Shown here piece after piece: positions 25,413 through 36,289 of a stretch of 64,000 bases of DNA (the stretch's first letter is position 1; each line of letters starts with the position of its first letter). The translations under genes and the position numbers were made by a program. This DNA is from Haloactinopolyspora alba (GTDB lineage: Bacteria; Actinomycetota; Actinomycetes; Jiangellales; Jiangellaceae): assembly GCF_003014555.1 (NCBI RefSeq), contig NZ_PYGE01000004.1, positions 186,001-250,000 of the forward strand. The letters run 5' to 3'. Under the pieces are notes generated by a model. The model had not been told where the DNA came from, made no database searches, and saw only the letters and a list, made by a program, of their open reading frames with translations.

Positions 25413-25414
25413 GA

Positions 25415-25502
25415 TGGCGGAGGATGCGGGATTCGAACCCGCGAGGGGTTGCCCCCAACACGCTTTCCAAGCGTGCGCCCTAGGCCACTAGGCGAATCCT
25501 CC
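25415..25502 (-). tRNA. tRNA-Ser(GGA)
   Basis: Read on the minus strand, GGAGGAT (from 25502) pairs with ATCCTCC, followed by discriminator G and CCA (25417-25415). The anticodon arm CACGC-TTGGAAA-GCGTG gives GGA, decoding UCC/UCU. The long variable arm (TTGGGGGCAACCCC) is typical of serine tRNAs. A TACGCT box (25515-25510) ends 7 nt before G1, so transcription could begin at or beside the mature 5' end. Confidence 0.97.
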
Positions 25503-25551
25503 GCCCGAGAGCGTATCGGACGACCACCCGCAGCCCGAAATCGTGGCCGCG

Positions 25552-25582
25552 TTGTGCCGCACCGGGACCGACCACGTACACT
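25552..25582 (+). promoter_or_regulatory. Promoter of the SRP RNA gene
   Basis: TTGTGC (25552-25557) and TACACT (25577-25582) with a 19-nt spacer place the transcription start near 25589, just where the RNA helix begins. Confidence 0.55.
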
Positions 25583-25587
25583 TACTG

Positions 25588-25680
25588 GCGACCCCTCGCG
25601 CGGCGGTACCCCGCCGAACTCCCCCAGGGCCGGAAGGCAGCAAGGGTAGGCGGGCTCTTCCGGGTGCGCGGGGGGTCCTT
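25588..25680 (+). ncRNA. ffs: Signal recognition particle RNA (4.5S, bacterial small type)
   Basis: The conserved SRP domain IV loop is unmistakable: GGGCCGGAAGGCAGCAAGGG contains the GGAAG tetraloop-side and the AGCA asymmetric loop that bind Ffh. The ends GACCCCTCGCGC and GCGCGGGGGGTC pair to form the long hairpin. The RNA is followed by CCTTTT, a short U tract serving as terminator. The position directly upstream of dnaX is the usual actinobacterial location. Confidence 0.95.
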
Positions 25681-25759
25681 TTCCGTTCTCGGGCGCCGTC
25701 CCGGCTCGGTGGGCCGGGACGGGTGTGCGCTGTCGGTGCGGGCGACTATGGTTCGCAAC

Positions 25760-27778
<2,019 letters not shown>

Positions 27779-27882
27779 GTTCCATGGCCGGCCTCGTCCC
27801 GACCTCCGGCCGGTGACGTAGGCTCGCGGAAGACAACGTCCGCGGTGGCCGCGACGCCGAAGTCCGCCCGAGGAGGCCCACT

Positions 27883-28374
27883 GTGTTTCCCCCCGGAAAC
27901 GAAGGCATCGACATGAACCGGCTGCTGCAGCAGGCACAGCAGATGCAAGAGAAACTGATGTCCGCGCAGCACGACATGAGCGAGGCGGAGGCCACGGGTA
28001 CGGCCGGCGGCGGCCTGGTCCAGGCGACGGTCACCGGCACCGGTGAGCTGACCGGCCTGCAGCTCGACCCGTCGGTGGTCGACCCCGACGACGTCGACAC
28101 CCTGGCCGACCTGGTCGTGGCTGCCGTGCGGGACGCACACACCGAGATCCAGCGGCGCGCACAGGAACAGATGGGCGACATCAACGCCGACGTCGCCGGG
28201 TTGCTGGGCGGCGCGGGTGCCGAAGGATCGCCGCTGGCGGGGCTGTTCGGCGGTGCCGGCGCCATCTCCGGCGACACCGTGTCCGCGCAACCGGCCGAAG
28301 ACGACGAGACTGCGGACGACACCGACGACGGACGCGACTCCGGCGGGGCCGCTCCGGGCAGTACGGGTTCCTGA
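27883..28374 (+). CDS. ybaB: YbaB/EbfC nucleoid-associated protein
   Basis: This 163-residue DNA-binding protein has the family core at residues about 10-105 ([63 protein letters not shown]). It forms dimers that coat DNA. Compared with the usual 100-115 residues it carries a Gly/Ala- then Asp/Glu-rich C-terminal extension of about 50 residues. GTG 27883 follows GGAGG by 8 nt. The dnaX-ybaB-recR order is universal in bacteria. Confidence 0.9.
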   Translation: MFPPGNEGIDMNRLLQQAQQMQEKLMSAQHDMSEAEATGTAGGGLVQATVTGTGELTGLQLDPSVVDPDDVDTLADLVVAAVRDAHTEIQRRAQEQMGDINADVAGLLGGAGAEGSPLAGLFGGAGAISGDTVSAQPAEDDETADDTDDGRDSGGAAPGSTGS

Positions 28375-28388
28375 GCCGGAGCGACGAC

Positions 28389-28988
28389 GTGTACGAAGGT
28401 GTCGTCCAGAATCTCATCGACGAGCTCGGGCGACTTCCGGGCGTCGGGCCGAAGAGTGCGCAGCGCATCGCCTTCCACCTGCTGGCCGCCGATGTCGACG
28501 ACGTGCGGCGCCTGGTGTCGGCGCTGACCGAGGTCAAAGAGAAGGTGCGGTTCTGCGCGACGTGCGGGAACGTCGCCGAGGACGAGCTGTGCCGCATCTG
28601 TCTCGACCAGCGGCGCGATCCGTCCATCCTCTGCGTCGTCGAAGAACCGAAGGATGTCGTGGCCATCGAGCGCACGCGCGAGTACCGGGGCCGGTACCAC
28701 GTGCTCGGCGGTGCGATCAGCCCGATCGAGGGGGTCGGCCCGGACGAGCTGCGGGTGCGTGAGCTCATGTCCCGGTTGGCCGACGGCACCGTCACCGAGC
28801 TCATCCTGGCCACGGACCCGAACCTCGAGGGCGAGGCCACGGCGACGTACCTGGCCCGCATGGTCGCCTCGCTGGGGCTGCGGGTGACCCGGCTGGCCAG
28901 CGGGCTGCCGGTGGGTGGTGACCTGGAGTACGCGGACGAGGTCACACTGGGGCGTGCGTTCGAGGGACGGAGGTCGTTGGATGTCTGA
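28389..28988 (+). CDS. recR: Recombination protein RecR
   Basis: This 199-residue protein loads RecA at gaps with RecF/RecO. It has the helix-hairpin-helix [20 protein letters not shown] at the N-terminus, a zinc finger ([16 protein letters not shown], residues 57-72), a Toprim domain ([15 protein letters not shown]...[13 protein letters not shown]) and the C-terminal Walker-B-like [19 protein letters not shown]. Length matches the family. GTG 28389 starts 14 nt after ybaB. Its end overlaps the next gene by 8 nt. Confidence 0.95.
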   Translation: MYEGVVQNLIDELGRLPGVGPKSAQRIAFHLLAADVDDVRRLVSALTEVKEKVRFCATCGNVAEDELCRICLDQRRDPSILCVVEEPKDVVAIERTREYRGRYHVLGGAISPIEGVGPDELRVRELMSRLADGTVTELILATDPNLEGEATATYLARMVASLGLRVTRLASGLPVGGDLEYADEVTLGRAFEGRRSLDV

Positions 28989-29586
28989 CGCGGAGACCGG
29001 GACGCCTGCGGGCAGTTCGGCCGAAGAGTACGCGGACTTCGCCGCCGATATCGCCGCCCAGGTGGAGAGTTTCCTGCTGGCCGTACGCGAGCTGGCCAGG
29101 GGCGACGACCCGGGCAGCACGTTGTCGTTGCTGCTGCTCGAGGTCAGCCAACTCGGCCTCGCCGGCGGGCGACTGGGCGCCATCAGCGACGTCGTCCCGC
29201 ACGAACGGTTCGAGCCGGACGCCGGTCCCGAGCAGGACGTCGACGAGCTACGCGAGCGCATTGCCACCCTGCTCGATCCGGTCGACGGTTACGTCGAGGT
29301 CGTCGATCCGGTCGATCCCGGTCGCGGGGTCACCGGCTTCCGGCTCTCCGACGATCTCGCGAGCATCGCGTCCGACCTCATGCACGGGCTGTCGCACTAC
29401 AAGGACGGCCGCGTCGTCGAGGCGCTGTGGTGGTGGCAGTTCTCGTACCTGTCGTCGTGGGGTTCCACCTGCGGTGCCGCGCTGCGCGCGTTGCACTCGC
29501 TGATCGCGCACACGCGGCTCGATCACCCGGACGAGCCCGCCGACGCCGCCGAGCGTTCGCTGGCCCGGGCGGAGGCAGAACTGTAG
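28981..29586 (+). CDS. DUF5063 domain protein
   Basis: This 201-residue acidic protein belongs to the DUF5063 family found between recR and the aspartate kinase in actinobacteria. Visible features are a helical N-terminus ([20 protein letters not shown]), and the conserved [20 protein letters not shown] block near residue 150 preceded by [12 protein letters not shown]. No function is established. ATG 28981 overlaps recR by 8 nt and has GGAGG about 10 nt upstream. Confidence 0.85.
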   Translation: MSDAETGTPAGSSAEEYADFAADIAAQVESFLLAVRELARGDDPGSTLSLLLLEVSQLGLAGGRLGAISDVVPHERFEPDAGPEQDVDELRERIATLLDPVDGYVEVVDPVDPGRGVTGFRLSDDLASIASDLMHGLSHYKDGRVVEALWWWQFSYLSSWGSTCGAALRALHSLIAHTRLDHPDEPADAAERSLARAEAEL

Positions 29587-29678
29587 CGCTGTGTTCCGGG
29601 ATCCGGACGACTCGGGACATGGTGGTGGGTTCGCCTAGACTGCCGGGGGCACGTCGATCGTCGTGGGAGGAGTGTGCC

Positions 29679-30956
29679 GTGGGGCTGGTCGTCCAGAAGT
29701 ACGGCGGTTCCTCCGTCGCCGACGCCGAGGCCGTCAAGCGAGTCGCGCAGCGCATCGTGGCCGCGAAGAAGGAGGGCAACGAGGTCGTCGTGATCGTCTC
29801 GGCGATGGGCGACACCACCGACGAGCTGCTCGACCTCGCGCAACGGGTGTCACCTGCGCCGGGTGGTCGTGAGCTCGACATGCTGCTCACTGCCGGTGAG
29901 CGGATGTCCATGGCGCTGCTGGCGATGGCCATCGGTGACCTCGGCCACGAGGCGCGGTCGTTCACCGGGAGCCAGGCCGGCGTCATCACCGACTCGGTGC
30001 ACGGACGCGCCCGCATCATCGACGTCACGCCCGGCCGTATCCGCCAGGCGCTCGACAACGGCAACATCGCCATCGTCGCCGGGTTCCAGGGCGTGAGCCA
30101 GGACAGCAAGGACATCACGACGCTGGGCAGGGGCGGCTCGGACACCACGGCCGTCGCACTCGCGGCAGCTCTGGATGCGGACGCGTGCGAGATCTACACC
30201 GACGTCGACGGCGTCTTCACCGCCGACCCGCGGATCGTCCCGACGGCGCGGCGGGTGCCGTCCATCACCTACGAAGAGATGCTCGAGATGGCGGCCAGCG
30301 GGGCGAAGATCCTGCACCTGCGCTGCGTGGAGTACGCGCGCCGCTACCGCATGCCCATCCACGTACGGTCGAGTTTCTCCACACTCGACGGCACCTGGGT
30401 GGCTGAATCGAGCGAGGGAAGTGAACAGCCCGACATGGAACAACCGATCATCTCCGGCGTCGCGCACGACCGCAGCGAGGCGAAGATCACCGTCGTGGGT
30501 GTTCCCGACAAGGTCGGTGAAGCGTCGACGATCTTCCGCTCGGTGGCCGACGCAGGTGTGAACATCGACATGATCGTCCAGAACGTCTCCGCCGCCGACA
30601 CCAACCGAACGGACATCTCGTTCACGCTCCCGGCCAACGACGGGCGCAAGGGTGTCGAGGCGCTCACCGCGATCCAGACCGCGGTGGGTTTCGAGTCGCT
30701 GCGCTACGACGACGGCGTCGGCAAGGTGTCCCTGGTCGGCGCGGGGATGCGCAGCCACCCGGGTGTCAGCGCGACGCTGTTCGGCTCGCTCGCCGACGCT
30801 GGTGTGAACATCGAGATGATCTCGACGTCGGAGATCCGCATTTCCGTCGTCGTCCGCGGTGAGGACGTCGACACGGCGGTGAGCGCCATTCACGCGGCGT
30901 TCGACCTCGACTCTGACCAGGTCGAGGCAGTGGTCTACGGAGGAACCGGTCGATGA
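29679..30956 (+). CDS. lysC: Aspartate kinase (alpha subunit, with probable internal beta start)
   Basis: This 425-residue kinase catalyses the first step of the aspartate pathway to lysine, threonine, methionine and diaminopimelate. It begins [20 protein letters not shown], has the [16 protein letters not shown] and [15 protein letters not shown] motifs, and two ACT domains ([40 protein letters not shown]) for feedback inhibition. GGGAGG lies upstream of GTG 29679. An in-frame ATG at codon 253 (30435) would yield a 173-residue ACT-only beta subunit, at the place known for the lysC-beta start of Corynebacterium. It overlaps asd by 4 nt. Confidence 0.95.
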   Translation: MGLVVQKYGGSSVADAEAVKRVAQRIVAAKKEGNEVVVIVSAMGDTTDELLDLAQRVSPAPGGRELDMLLTAGERMSMALLAMAIGDLGHEARSFTGSQAGVITDSVHGRARIIDVTPGRIRQALDNGNIAIVAGFQGVSQDSKDITTLGRGGSDTTAVALAAALDADACEIYTDVDGVFTADPRIVPTARRVPSITYEEMLEMAASGAKILHLRCVEYARRYRMPIHVRSSFSTLDGTWVAESSEGSEQPDMEQPIISGVAHDRSEAKITVVGVPDKVGEASTIFRSVADAGVNIDMIVQNVSAADTNRTDISFTLPANDGRKGVEALTAIQTAVGFESLRYDDGVGKVSLVGAGMRSHPGVSATLFGSLADAGVNIEMISTSEIRISVVVRGEDVDTAVSAIHAAFDLDSDQVEAVVYGGTGR

Positions 30957-32017
30957 ATGAGAACAACCGCCCCGTCCTGGCCGTTGTCGGAGCCACCGGC
31001 GCGGTCGGCACGGTCATGCGCGACGTCCTGTCGACCCGCGAGGACGTCTGGGGTGAGATCCGCCTCGTCGCGTCGGCACGGTCGGCGGGTCGCCGGCTCA
31101 CGGTCCGCGGCGAGGAGATCGAGGTCCGCGAGCTGAGCCCGGAGGTCTTCGACGGCGTCGACATCGCCATGTTCGACGTCCCCGACGAGGTGTCCGCCGA
31201 GTGGGCACCGGTCGCGGTCGAGCGTGGGGCCGTGGTGGTCGACAACTCCGGCGCGTACCGCATGGACCCGGACGTGCCGCTGGTGGTGCCCGAGGTCAAC
31301 GCCCGCGCGGTGCGGCAGCGGCCCAAGGGTGTCATCGCCAACGCCAACTGCACGACGCTGTCGATGATCGTCGCGCTGGGCGCGCTGCACGCCGAGTACG
31401 GCCTGACCGCGCTGCGGGCGTCGTCGTACCAGGCGGCCTCCGGCGCCGGGCAGGAAGGCGTCGACACACTGCACGACCAGCTGAACAAGGTCGCCGGCAA
31501 CCGTGAACTCGGCACCCATCCGGGCGACATCCGCCGCGTCGTCGGTGCCGAGCTCGGCCCGTTCCCCGCGCCACTGGCGCTGAACGTCGTGCCGTGGGCC
31601 GGCTCGCTCAAGGACGACGGGTGGAGCTCCGAGGAACTGAAGATCCGCAACGAGGCGCGGAAGATCCTCGAACTTCCGGACCTGCGGGTGTCCGCCACCT
31701 GCGTGCGGGTGCCGGTCGTCACCACGCACTCGGTCGCCATGCACGTGACGTTCGAGCGCGAGGTCAACGCTGTCCGGGCGTCGGAGATCCTGCGCGACGC
31801 GCCCGGTGTCGTGCTCTACGACGACCCCGCCCGCGGCGAGTTCCCCACCCCGGCCGACGTGGTGGGCACCGACCCGACGTGGGTCGGCCGGGTGCGCCGT
31901 GACTTGGACGATCCGCGCGCGCTGGAACTGTTCGTGTGCGGCGACAACCTCCGCAAGGGCGCTGCGCTCAACACCGCCCAGATCGCCGAGCTGGTCGCCG
32001 CCGAACTCTCCGCCTGA
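30953..32017 (+). CDS. asd: Aspartate-semialdehyde dehydrogenase
   Basis: This 354-residue enzyme reduces aspartyl phosphate to the semialdehyde. It has the NADP-binding [16 protein letters not shown] at the N-terminus, the catalytic cysteine in [12 protein letters not shown] (about residue 133), [14 protein letters not shown], and the C-terminal [17 protein letters not shown]. The ATGA overlap with lysC means coupled translation of two consecutive pathway steps. Confidence 0.95.
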   Translation: MNENNRPVLAVVGATGAVGTVMRDVLSTREDVWGEIRLVASARSAGRRLTVRGEEIEVRELSPEVFDGVDIAMFDVPDEVSAEWAPVAVERGAVVVDNSGAYRMDPDVPLVVPEVNARAVRQRPKGVIANANCTTLSMIVALGALHAEYGLTALRASSYQAASGAGQEGVDTLHDQLNKVAGNRELGTHPGDIRRVVGAELGPFPAPLALNVVPWAGSLKDDGWSSEELKIRNEARKILELPDLRVSATCVRVPVVTTHSVAMHVTFEREVNAVRASEILRDAPGVVLYDDPARGEFPTPADVVGTDPTWVGRVRRDLDDPRALELFVCGDNLRKGAALNTAQIAELVAAELSA

Positions 32018-32032
32018 CGATCATGGGCAGGG

Positions 32033-32488
32033 TCAGGTGGTGAGGCGGGCCTTGACCGCGGCGGCGACCGCGCTGCCCTCGATGCGTCCGCGCACCTGAG
32101 GCTGCACGATCTTCATCACCTGGCCCATGTCGCGGGGCGAGTCGGCGCCGGTCTGCTCGACGGCGGCCTCGATGATCTGGCCGAGCTCGGCCTCGGACAG
32201 CGGCTCGGGGAGGTACTCGGCCAGTACCGCGGCCTCGCTCTCCTCCCGTTCGGCGCTCTCGGTACGGCCGCCGGCTCGGAACGCCTCGGCGGCTTCCCGG
32301 CGGCGCTTCGCCTCTCTGGTCAGGACGGCGACGACCTCGTCGTCGGTGAGCTCGCGCGCGTCGCTGCCGGCTACCTCCTCGTTGCCTATGGCCGAGAGCG
32401 TCATGCGGATGGTCGACTTGCGCACCTCGTCCTTGTTCCGGATGGCCGTGGTCAGGTCGGCCCGGAGACGATCCTTGAGAGCTGCCAT
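32033..32488 (-). CDS. GatB/YqeY domain protein
   Basis: This 151-residue helical protein (ALKDRLRADLTTAIRNKDEV, TIRMTLSAIGNEEVAG, EYLPEPLSEAELGQII, DMGQVMKIVQPQVRGRIEGS) is the YqeY family related to the tRNA-binding tail of GatB. ATG 32488 gives the usual family N-terminus; an in-frame ATG at 32494 adds two residues. Neither has a good ribosome-binding site. In Streptomyces the orthologue is next to a PBP and a metallophosphoesterase gene; here an MFS gene separates it from the latter. Confidence 0.88.
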   Translation of the reverse strand: MAALKDRLRADLTTAIRNKDEVRKSTIRMTLSAIGNEEVAGSDARELTDDEVVAVLTREAKRRREAAEAFRAGGRTESAEREESEAAVLAEYLPEPLSEAELGQIIEAAVEQTGADSPRDMGQVMKIVQPQVRGRIEGSAVAAAVKARLTT

Positions 32489-32513
32489 GGGCATAGTGTG
32501 CCCGCTGGTCGTG

Positions 32514-34058
32514 TCATCGGCCATATGACGGCGGCATGCATGGACCCGGGCACGGGGCCGACGTCGCCACCTCTTCTTCGTCGGTGTGCTCGGCCATGGC
32601 CGGAGTCGCGACCGCCGGCAGGGTGACCTCGGCCGGCTCTGGCGCCTCCGACGGCGCCGGCTCTTCCGCGGGAGCGGCGACGGCGCGGCGGGTGATGGAG
32701 GCGGCGGCGAGCGCACCGCCGATCAGCAGGCCCGTGCAGATGAGCATGGCGGCACGGAACGACTCGGTGAGAGCGTCCGGGTCGGCGTAACTCTCGCCCG
32801 CCAGCCCGGTCAGGGCAGGCAGCGCCGCGACGGCGATGAGACCGGCCGCTCGGGAAATGCCGTTGTTCACGCCGCTGGCGGTACCGGCCAGGTGCTGCGG
32901 CGCGGAGGCCATGACGGTGGCCGTCAGCGTCGGCACCAGGGTGGTGAGCCCGATGCCGAGCAGGACGACACCGGGGAGCACGGCGGACAGGTAGCCGTCG
33001 TCCGGCCCGACCGTGGCCAGCAGGGCCACCCCGGCGGCCCCGCACAGCGAGCCCGCGACCAGTGGCGGCCGCACGCCGTAGCGCGTGGCCAGGCCGGCCG
33101 AGCGCCCGGAGAGGAAGAGCATCAGCAGCGTGATGGGCAGCGTCGCCATGCCGGCGGCGAGTGGGCTCCACGTCAGCGAGACCTGAAGCTGCAGCATCAG
33201 GAAGAACATGATGCCCGACAGGCCCGCGTACACGACGAAGGTCATGATGTTGATGACGCTGAAGGTGCGGTCGGAGAACAGCGACAACGGCACCATCGGA
33301 TGTGGCGCGCGGCGCTCACGCAGCAGGAACGCGGCCGCGGCGACCAGCGACAGCGCGGCCGTCCCGACGACCACCGGCGTCGCACCCGCCTCCGGGACGC
33401 GGATGAGCGCGTACGTGCTGGCACCCAGGGCGAGCGCGCCGAGAGCGGCGCCCTGCCCGTCGAACTGGCCGCTGTCGTTCTCGTCGCGACTCTCCGGGGC
33501 GCTGACCCGGATCAGCCACACGGTCAGCACGGCGAGCGGCACGTTGATGCCGAACACCCACCGCCAGTCGAACTCGAGCAGCCAGCCACCGAGCAGCGGC
33601 CCGATGATGCCGGACACGCCGGTCAGGCCGGCCCACGCGCCGATGGCTCGGGCGCGGTCGTCCTCGTGCACGACAGTTTGCAGGATGGCCAGCGCTCCGG
33701 GGGTCAGCAGCGCCCCGCCGACGCCTTGCAGCGCGCGGGCGGCGATGAGCACCTCGACGCCCGGAGCGAGCGCGCACAGCACGGAGGCCGCCGTGAACCA
33801 GACGACGCCGAGTGTGAAGACACGCCGCCGGCCGAGCCGGTCGCCCAGCGCACCGCCCAGCAGGATCAACGCGGCCAGCGTGAGGGTGTAGGCGTTGACG
33901 GTCCACTGCAGCGCCGAGAGATCGGCGTCGAGCTCGCGGCCGATGGTCGGCAGCGCCACGTTGACGACGGTGCCGTCGAGGAAGGCCATGCCCGACCCGA
34001 GCGCGGTGGCCGTGAGCAACGCCCGGCCCCGCCTGCTGCTCAGCCGCACGTCGTCCAT
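32514..34058 (-). CDS. MFS drug transporter, DHA2 family (14 TM)
   Basis: This 514-residue exporter has motif A (GGALGDRLGRRRVF), the DHA2 hallmark LQWTVNAYTLTLAAL, motif C-like GLTGVSGIIGPLLGGWLLEF and FLDGTVVNVALPTIG in the first helix. The C-terminal 50 residues are a Pro/Glu/Ala-rich cytoplasmic tail (PAEEPAPSEAPEPAEVTLPA). TACCCT ends 7 nt before ATG 34058 with GGTGAC upstream, suggesting a leaderless mRNA. No regulator is adjacent. It interrupts the conserved yqeY-metallophosphoesterase neighbourhood. Confidence 0.9.
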   Translation of the reverse strand: MDDVRLSSRRGRALLTATALGSGMAFLDGTVVNVALPTIGRELDADLSALQWTVNAYTLTLAALILLGGALGDRLGRRRVFTLGVVWFTAASVLCALAPGVEVLIAARALQGVGGALLTPGALAILQTVVHEDDRARAIGAWAGLTGVSGIIGPLLGGWLLEFDWRWVFGINVPLAVLTVWLIRVSAPESRDENDSGQFDGQGAALGALALGASTYALIRVPEAGATPVVVGTAALSLVAAAAFLLRERRAPHPMVPLSLFSDRTFSVINIMTFVVYAGLSGIMFFLMLQLQVSLTWSPLAAGMATLPITLLMLFLSGRSAGLATRYGVRPPLVAGSLCGAAGVALLATVGPDDGYLSAVLPGVVLLGIGLTTLVPTLTATVMASAPQHLAGTASGVNNGISRAAGLIAVAALPALTGLAGESYADPDALTESFRAAMLICTGLLIGGALAAASITRRAVAAPAEEPAPSEAPEPAEVTLPAVATPAMAEHTDEEEVATSAPCPGPCMPPSYGR

Positions 34059-34120
34059 GCCGCAGAGGGTAGCCCTCCGATCCGACAGTCACCACGGCGC
34101 GGCTGTGGGAGCCTGGGGGG

Positions 34121-35044
34121 ATGGTCGTGAAGGGAATGGCGCTCGGAGCGGCGGCGACGGCGACGGCCGCGCTCGCCTACGCGGCCGGGTACGAGGTGCG
34201 GTCGTACCGGCTGCGACGGTTCGATCTGCCGGTCCTGCCGCGCGGCAGCCGTCCACTGCGCGTGCTGCACGTGTCCGACCTGCACCTCACCCCCGGGCAG
34301 CGGCGCAAGGTCGAATGGGTCCGCGGCCTCGGCGCGCTGGAACCCGACCTCGTCGTGAACACCGGCGACAACATCGCCCACCCCGACGCTCTCCCCGCCG
34401 TCGTCGAGGCGTTCGAACCGTTGCTGGACCGCCCCGGCGTGTTCGTCTTCGGGTCCAACGACTACTTCGCGCCGCGGCCCAAGAATCCGGCGCGGTACCT
34501 GGCGCCGCTGGACTGGATCCGCCGCGACAACGACCGTGATCTGGCCGCCGCCGTCGAACTGCCGTGGAAGGACCTCCGTGCCGAGTTCGCCGGTGCGGGC
34601 TGGCTCGACCTCAACAACGACCGGCGCACGCTCACCGTCGACGGGCGCCGGCTGGAGTTCGCCGGGGTGGACGACCCGCATCTCGGGCGCGACCAGGTCG
34701 ACGAGGTGGCGGGCCCGCCCGGCGACGACGCGGACCTGGCGGTCGGCGTCATGCACGCGCCGTACCAGCGGGTACTCGACGCGATGGGAGGCGACGGATA
34801 CCGGCTGCTGCTGGCCGGGCACACGCACGGCGGGCAGATCTGCGTCCCCGGGTACGGCGCGCTGGTCACCAACTGCGACCTCGAGCCTCGCCGGGCGAAG
34901 GGCGTGTCGAGGCACCCGGCCGTCGGCGGGGCGAGCGCGGCCTGGCTGCACGTGTCCGCCGGCCTGGGCACGTCCCCCTATGCTCCGGTGCGTTTCGCCT
35001 GCCCACCGGAGGCGACGCTGCTGACCCTGGTGCCCGCCGATTGA
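34121..35044 (+). CDS. Metallophosphoesterase (calcineurin-like, membrane-anchored)
   Basis: This 307-residue protein has an N-terminal hydrophobic helix (GMALGAAATATAALAYAAGY) and a two-metal phosphoesterase domain: VLHVSDLHLTPGQ (D-x-H), VVNTGDNIAH (GD), VFGSNDYF (GN-equivalent with S), VGVMHAP and LLAGHTHGGQICVPG (GHTHGGQ). It belongs to the YkuE/YaeI-like group that acts on phospholipid head groups or nucleotides. The family is linked to PBP and yqeY in actinobacteria. Confidence 0.88.
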   Translation: MVVKGMALGAAATATAALAYAAGYEVRSYRLRRFDLPVLPRGSRPLRVLHVSDLHLTPGQRRKVEWVRGLGALEPDLVVNTGDNIAHPDALPAVVEAFEPLLDRPGVFVFGSNDYFAPRPKNPARYLAPLDWIRRDNDRDLAAAVELPWKDLRAEFAGAGWLDLNNDRRTLTVDGRRLEFAGVDDPHLGRDQVDEVAGPPGDDADLAVGVMHAPYQRVLDAMGGDGYRLLLAGHTHGGQICVPGYGALVTNCDLEPRRAKGVSRHPAVGGASAAWLHVSAGLGTSPYAPVRFACPPEATLLTLVPAD

Positions 35045-35115
35045 CGGCGGTGACCACGTGCTGAACCCGATTTCTTGTCTCGGGCCATGCTCAGATATGC
35101 TGGCTCGGCGATCCG

Positions 35116-35193
<78 letters not shown>

Positions 35194-35207
35194 CGTCATC
35201 GCAGATG

Positions 35208-35229
35208 AGAGCCCTCTCCGGAGGGCTCT
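35208..35229 (+). terminator. Terminator behind tRNA-Pro
   Basis: A perfect 9-bp stem (AGAGCCCTC / GAGGGCTCT) with a TCCG tetraloop is followed by a T-rich stretch (TCGTCGTTCT). Confidence 0.85.
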
Positions 35230-35410
35230 TCGTCGTTCTCGGCCCGCCCGTGCGTCAGCGAAGGCTTCGGCGCACGTGTGGTCGACGTCGAGGCGGGCGC
35301 TCAGCGGGGGTTGTCCGGGCTGGGCTGTTGATACTGAATCTGAGACGGGTGACACAGCGGTCAACGGTTGCCGTCCATGTCATGCCCAGGAACACGAAGC
35401 TCCGGAGCGG

Positions 35411-35506
35411 TCACAGCGCCTCACTGTTGTGGTCTTCATGGCAGAAGGAGCACGTGCAGTCCTCACCGTGCGGCACGGGCTCGCCGATCTCGCGGGGATC
35501 GGTCAT
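35411..35506 (-). CDS. Putative 31-residue CxCxxC micropeptide
   Basis: The minus strand has ATG at 35506 with GAGGAG about 10 nt upstream, coding 31 residues that end in EDCTCSFCHEDHNSEAL. The CTCSFC (C-x-C-x2-C) and two nearby histidines make a compact metal-binding site likely. An in-frame ATG at 35572 would give 53 residues with one more cysteine, but without a ribosome-binding site. The surrounding DNA has lower GC than neighbouring genes. No homologue is recognised, and an accidental ORF or a gene remnant cannot be excluded. Confidence 0.4.
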   Translation of the reverse strand: MTDPREIGEPVPHGEDCTCSFCHEDHNSEAL

Positions 35507-35710
35507 CGGCGTACAGCTCCTCGATCTGCGATGGGCGGGCCCCTGTGAAGCGTCGGCGTCGTCCATGGTCATCACATTGCCGACAACTCGGGCGAAACGC
35601 TGCGAGTTACTTTCTCAGTCGGTGGAACTTCTGTCCATGGTGTCGGGAGAAAGGGAACTGGCCCGTAGGCGCACGACCCCGACCTGACGGCGCGCGGATG
35701 GGCGCGCGAG

Positions 35711-35747
35711 CCGAGCCCGACCCAGTCGTGCGACGGATCGGGCTCGG
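35711..35747 (-). terminator. Terminator of the merR-micropeptide operon
   Basis: CCGAGCCCGATCC and GGGTCGGGCTCGG form a 13-bp stem with one G-T pair and an 11-nt loop, starting 11 nt after the micropeptide stop. Confidence 0.75.
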
Positions 35748-35757
35748 ACTCCGAGGC

Positions 35758-35847
35758 TCAGCAGCACAGGTCGTCGCAGGCCTCCGGGGAACACGTCGGA
35801 TCGTCGCAGCAGCTCGCCACCGACGAGACGTCGACTACGTCAAGCAC
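35758..35847 (-). CDS. 29-residue six-cysteine micropeptide coupled to merR
   Basis: GTG 35847 overlaps the merR stop (35842-35840) by 8 nt and is preceded 5 nt upstream by AAGGAGGTGA, a full-length anti-16S match, which is embedded in the last merR codons. The product starts MLDVVDVSSVA and ends SCCDDPTCSPEACDDLCC, with cysteines at 13, 14, 19, 24, 28 and 29 and four acidic residues among them. Such density suggests a thiolate metal-binding peptide, a minimal metallothionein-like chelator or metal donor for the MerR sensor. A terminator follows directly, so merR and this ORF form a two-gene operon. No homologue is recognised. Confidence 0.6.
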   Translation of the reverse strand: MLDVVDVSSVASCCDDPTCSPEACDDLCC

Positions 35848-36283
35848 ATGACTCACCTCCTTCCGCGCACCACGTGCCGGGCACCGGGTCCGGGCAATCG
35901 GCATCAGCTGGATGGGCCAGCATCGTCACCATTTCCGAACGCAACGACGTGAGCCGTTCGATCTCGGCATCGATCTCGCTCACCCGGCGACTCAGGAGGT
36001 GCTCGGCCGGCTCGCACGGACACTCGCCCGTGTCGCGCACCGACAACAGGTCGGCGATCTCCCGCAACCGCAGCCCGAGACGCTGGCAACCCTGAATGAA
36101 CCGCAGCCGATCCACGGCCCGGCGGTCGTACAGCCGGTACCCCGACGGGCTGCGCGGCGGCGCGGGCAGTAACCCCGCGCGCTCGTAGTAACGCACCGCG
36201 TCCGCACTGACACCCACCTCCGACGCCAACGCCGACACCGTCAACGTCGTGTTGTGGGCCTTTTCCCGCAGCTCCAGAGCCAT
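35840..36283 (-). CDS. MerR-family heavy-metal-responsive regulator
   Basis: This 147-residue activator has the MerR winged helix (LTVSALASEVGVSADAVRYY, ERAGLLPAPPRSPSGYRLYD), a dimerisation helix starting after GECPCEPAEH, and a cysteine-rich end (ADCPDPVPGTWC, then GESCA). A cysteine at the start of the dimerisation helix plus a C-terminal Cys loop is the layout of Zn/Cd/Pb sensors such as ZntR and CadR, so a soft divalent metal is the probable signal. The promoter upstream has the elongated spacer and dyad typical of MerR control. The final codons carry the ribosome-binding site of the coupled micropeptide. No metal efflux gene lies beside it. Confidence 0.85.
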   Translation of the reverse strand: MALELREKAHNTTLTVSALASEVGVSADAVRYYERAGLLPAPPRSPSGYRLYDRRAVDRLRFIQGCQRLGLRLREIADLLSVRDTGECPCEPAEHLLSRRVSEIDAEIERLTSLRSEMVTMLAHPADADCPDPVPGTWCAEGGESCA

Positions 36284-36289
36284 ACCCCG

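Noticed and set aside
25748-25759. ATG 25748 as the dnaX start
   Set aside because: It overlaps the TATGGT -10 box that would drive the gene; GTG 25760, 7 nt after the box, gives the usual DnaX N-terminus.
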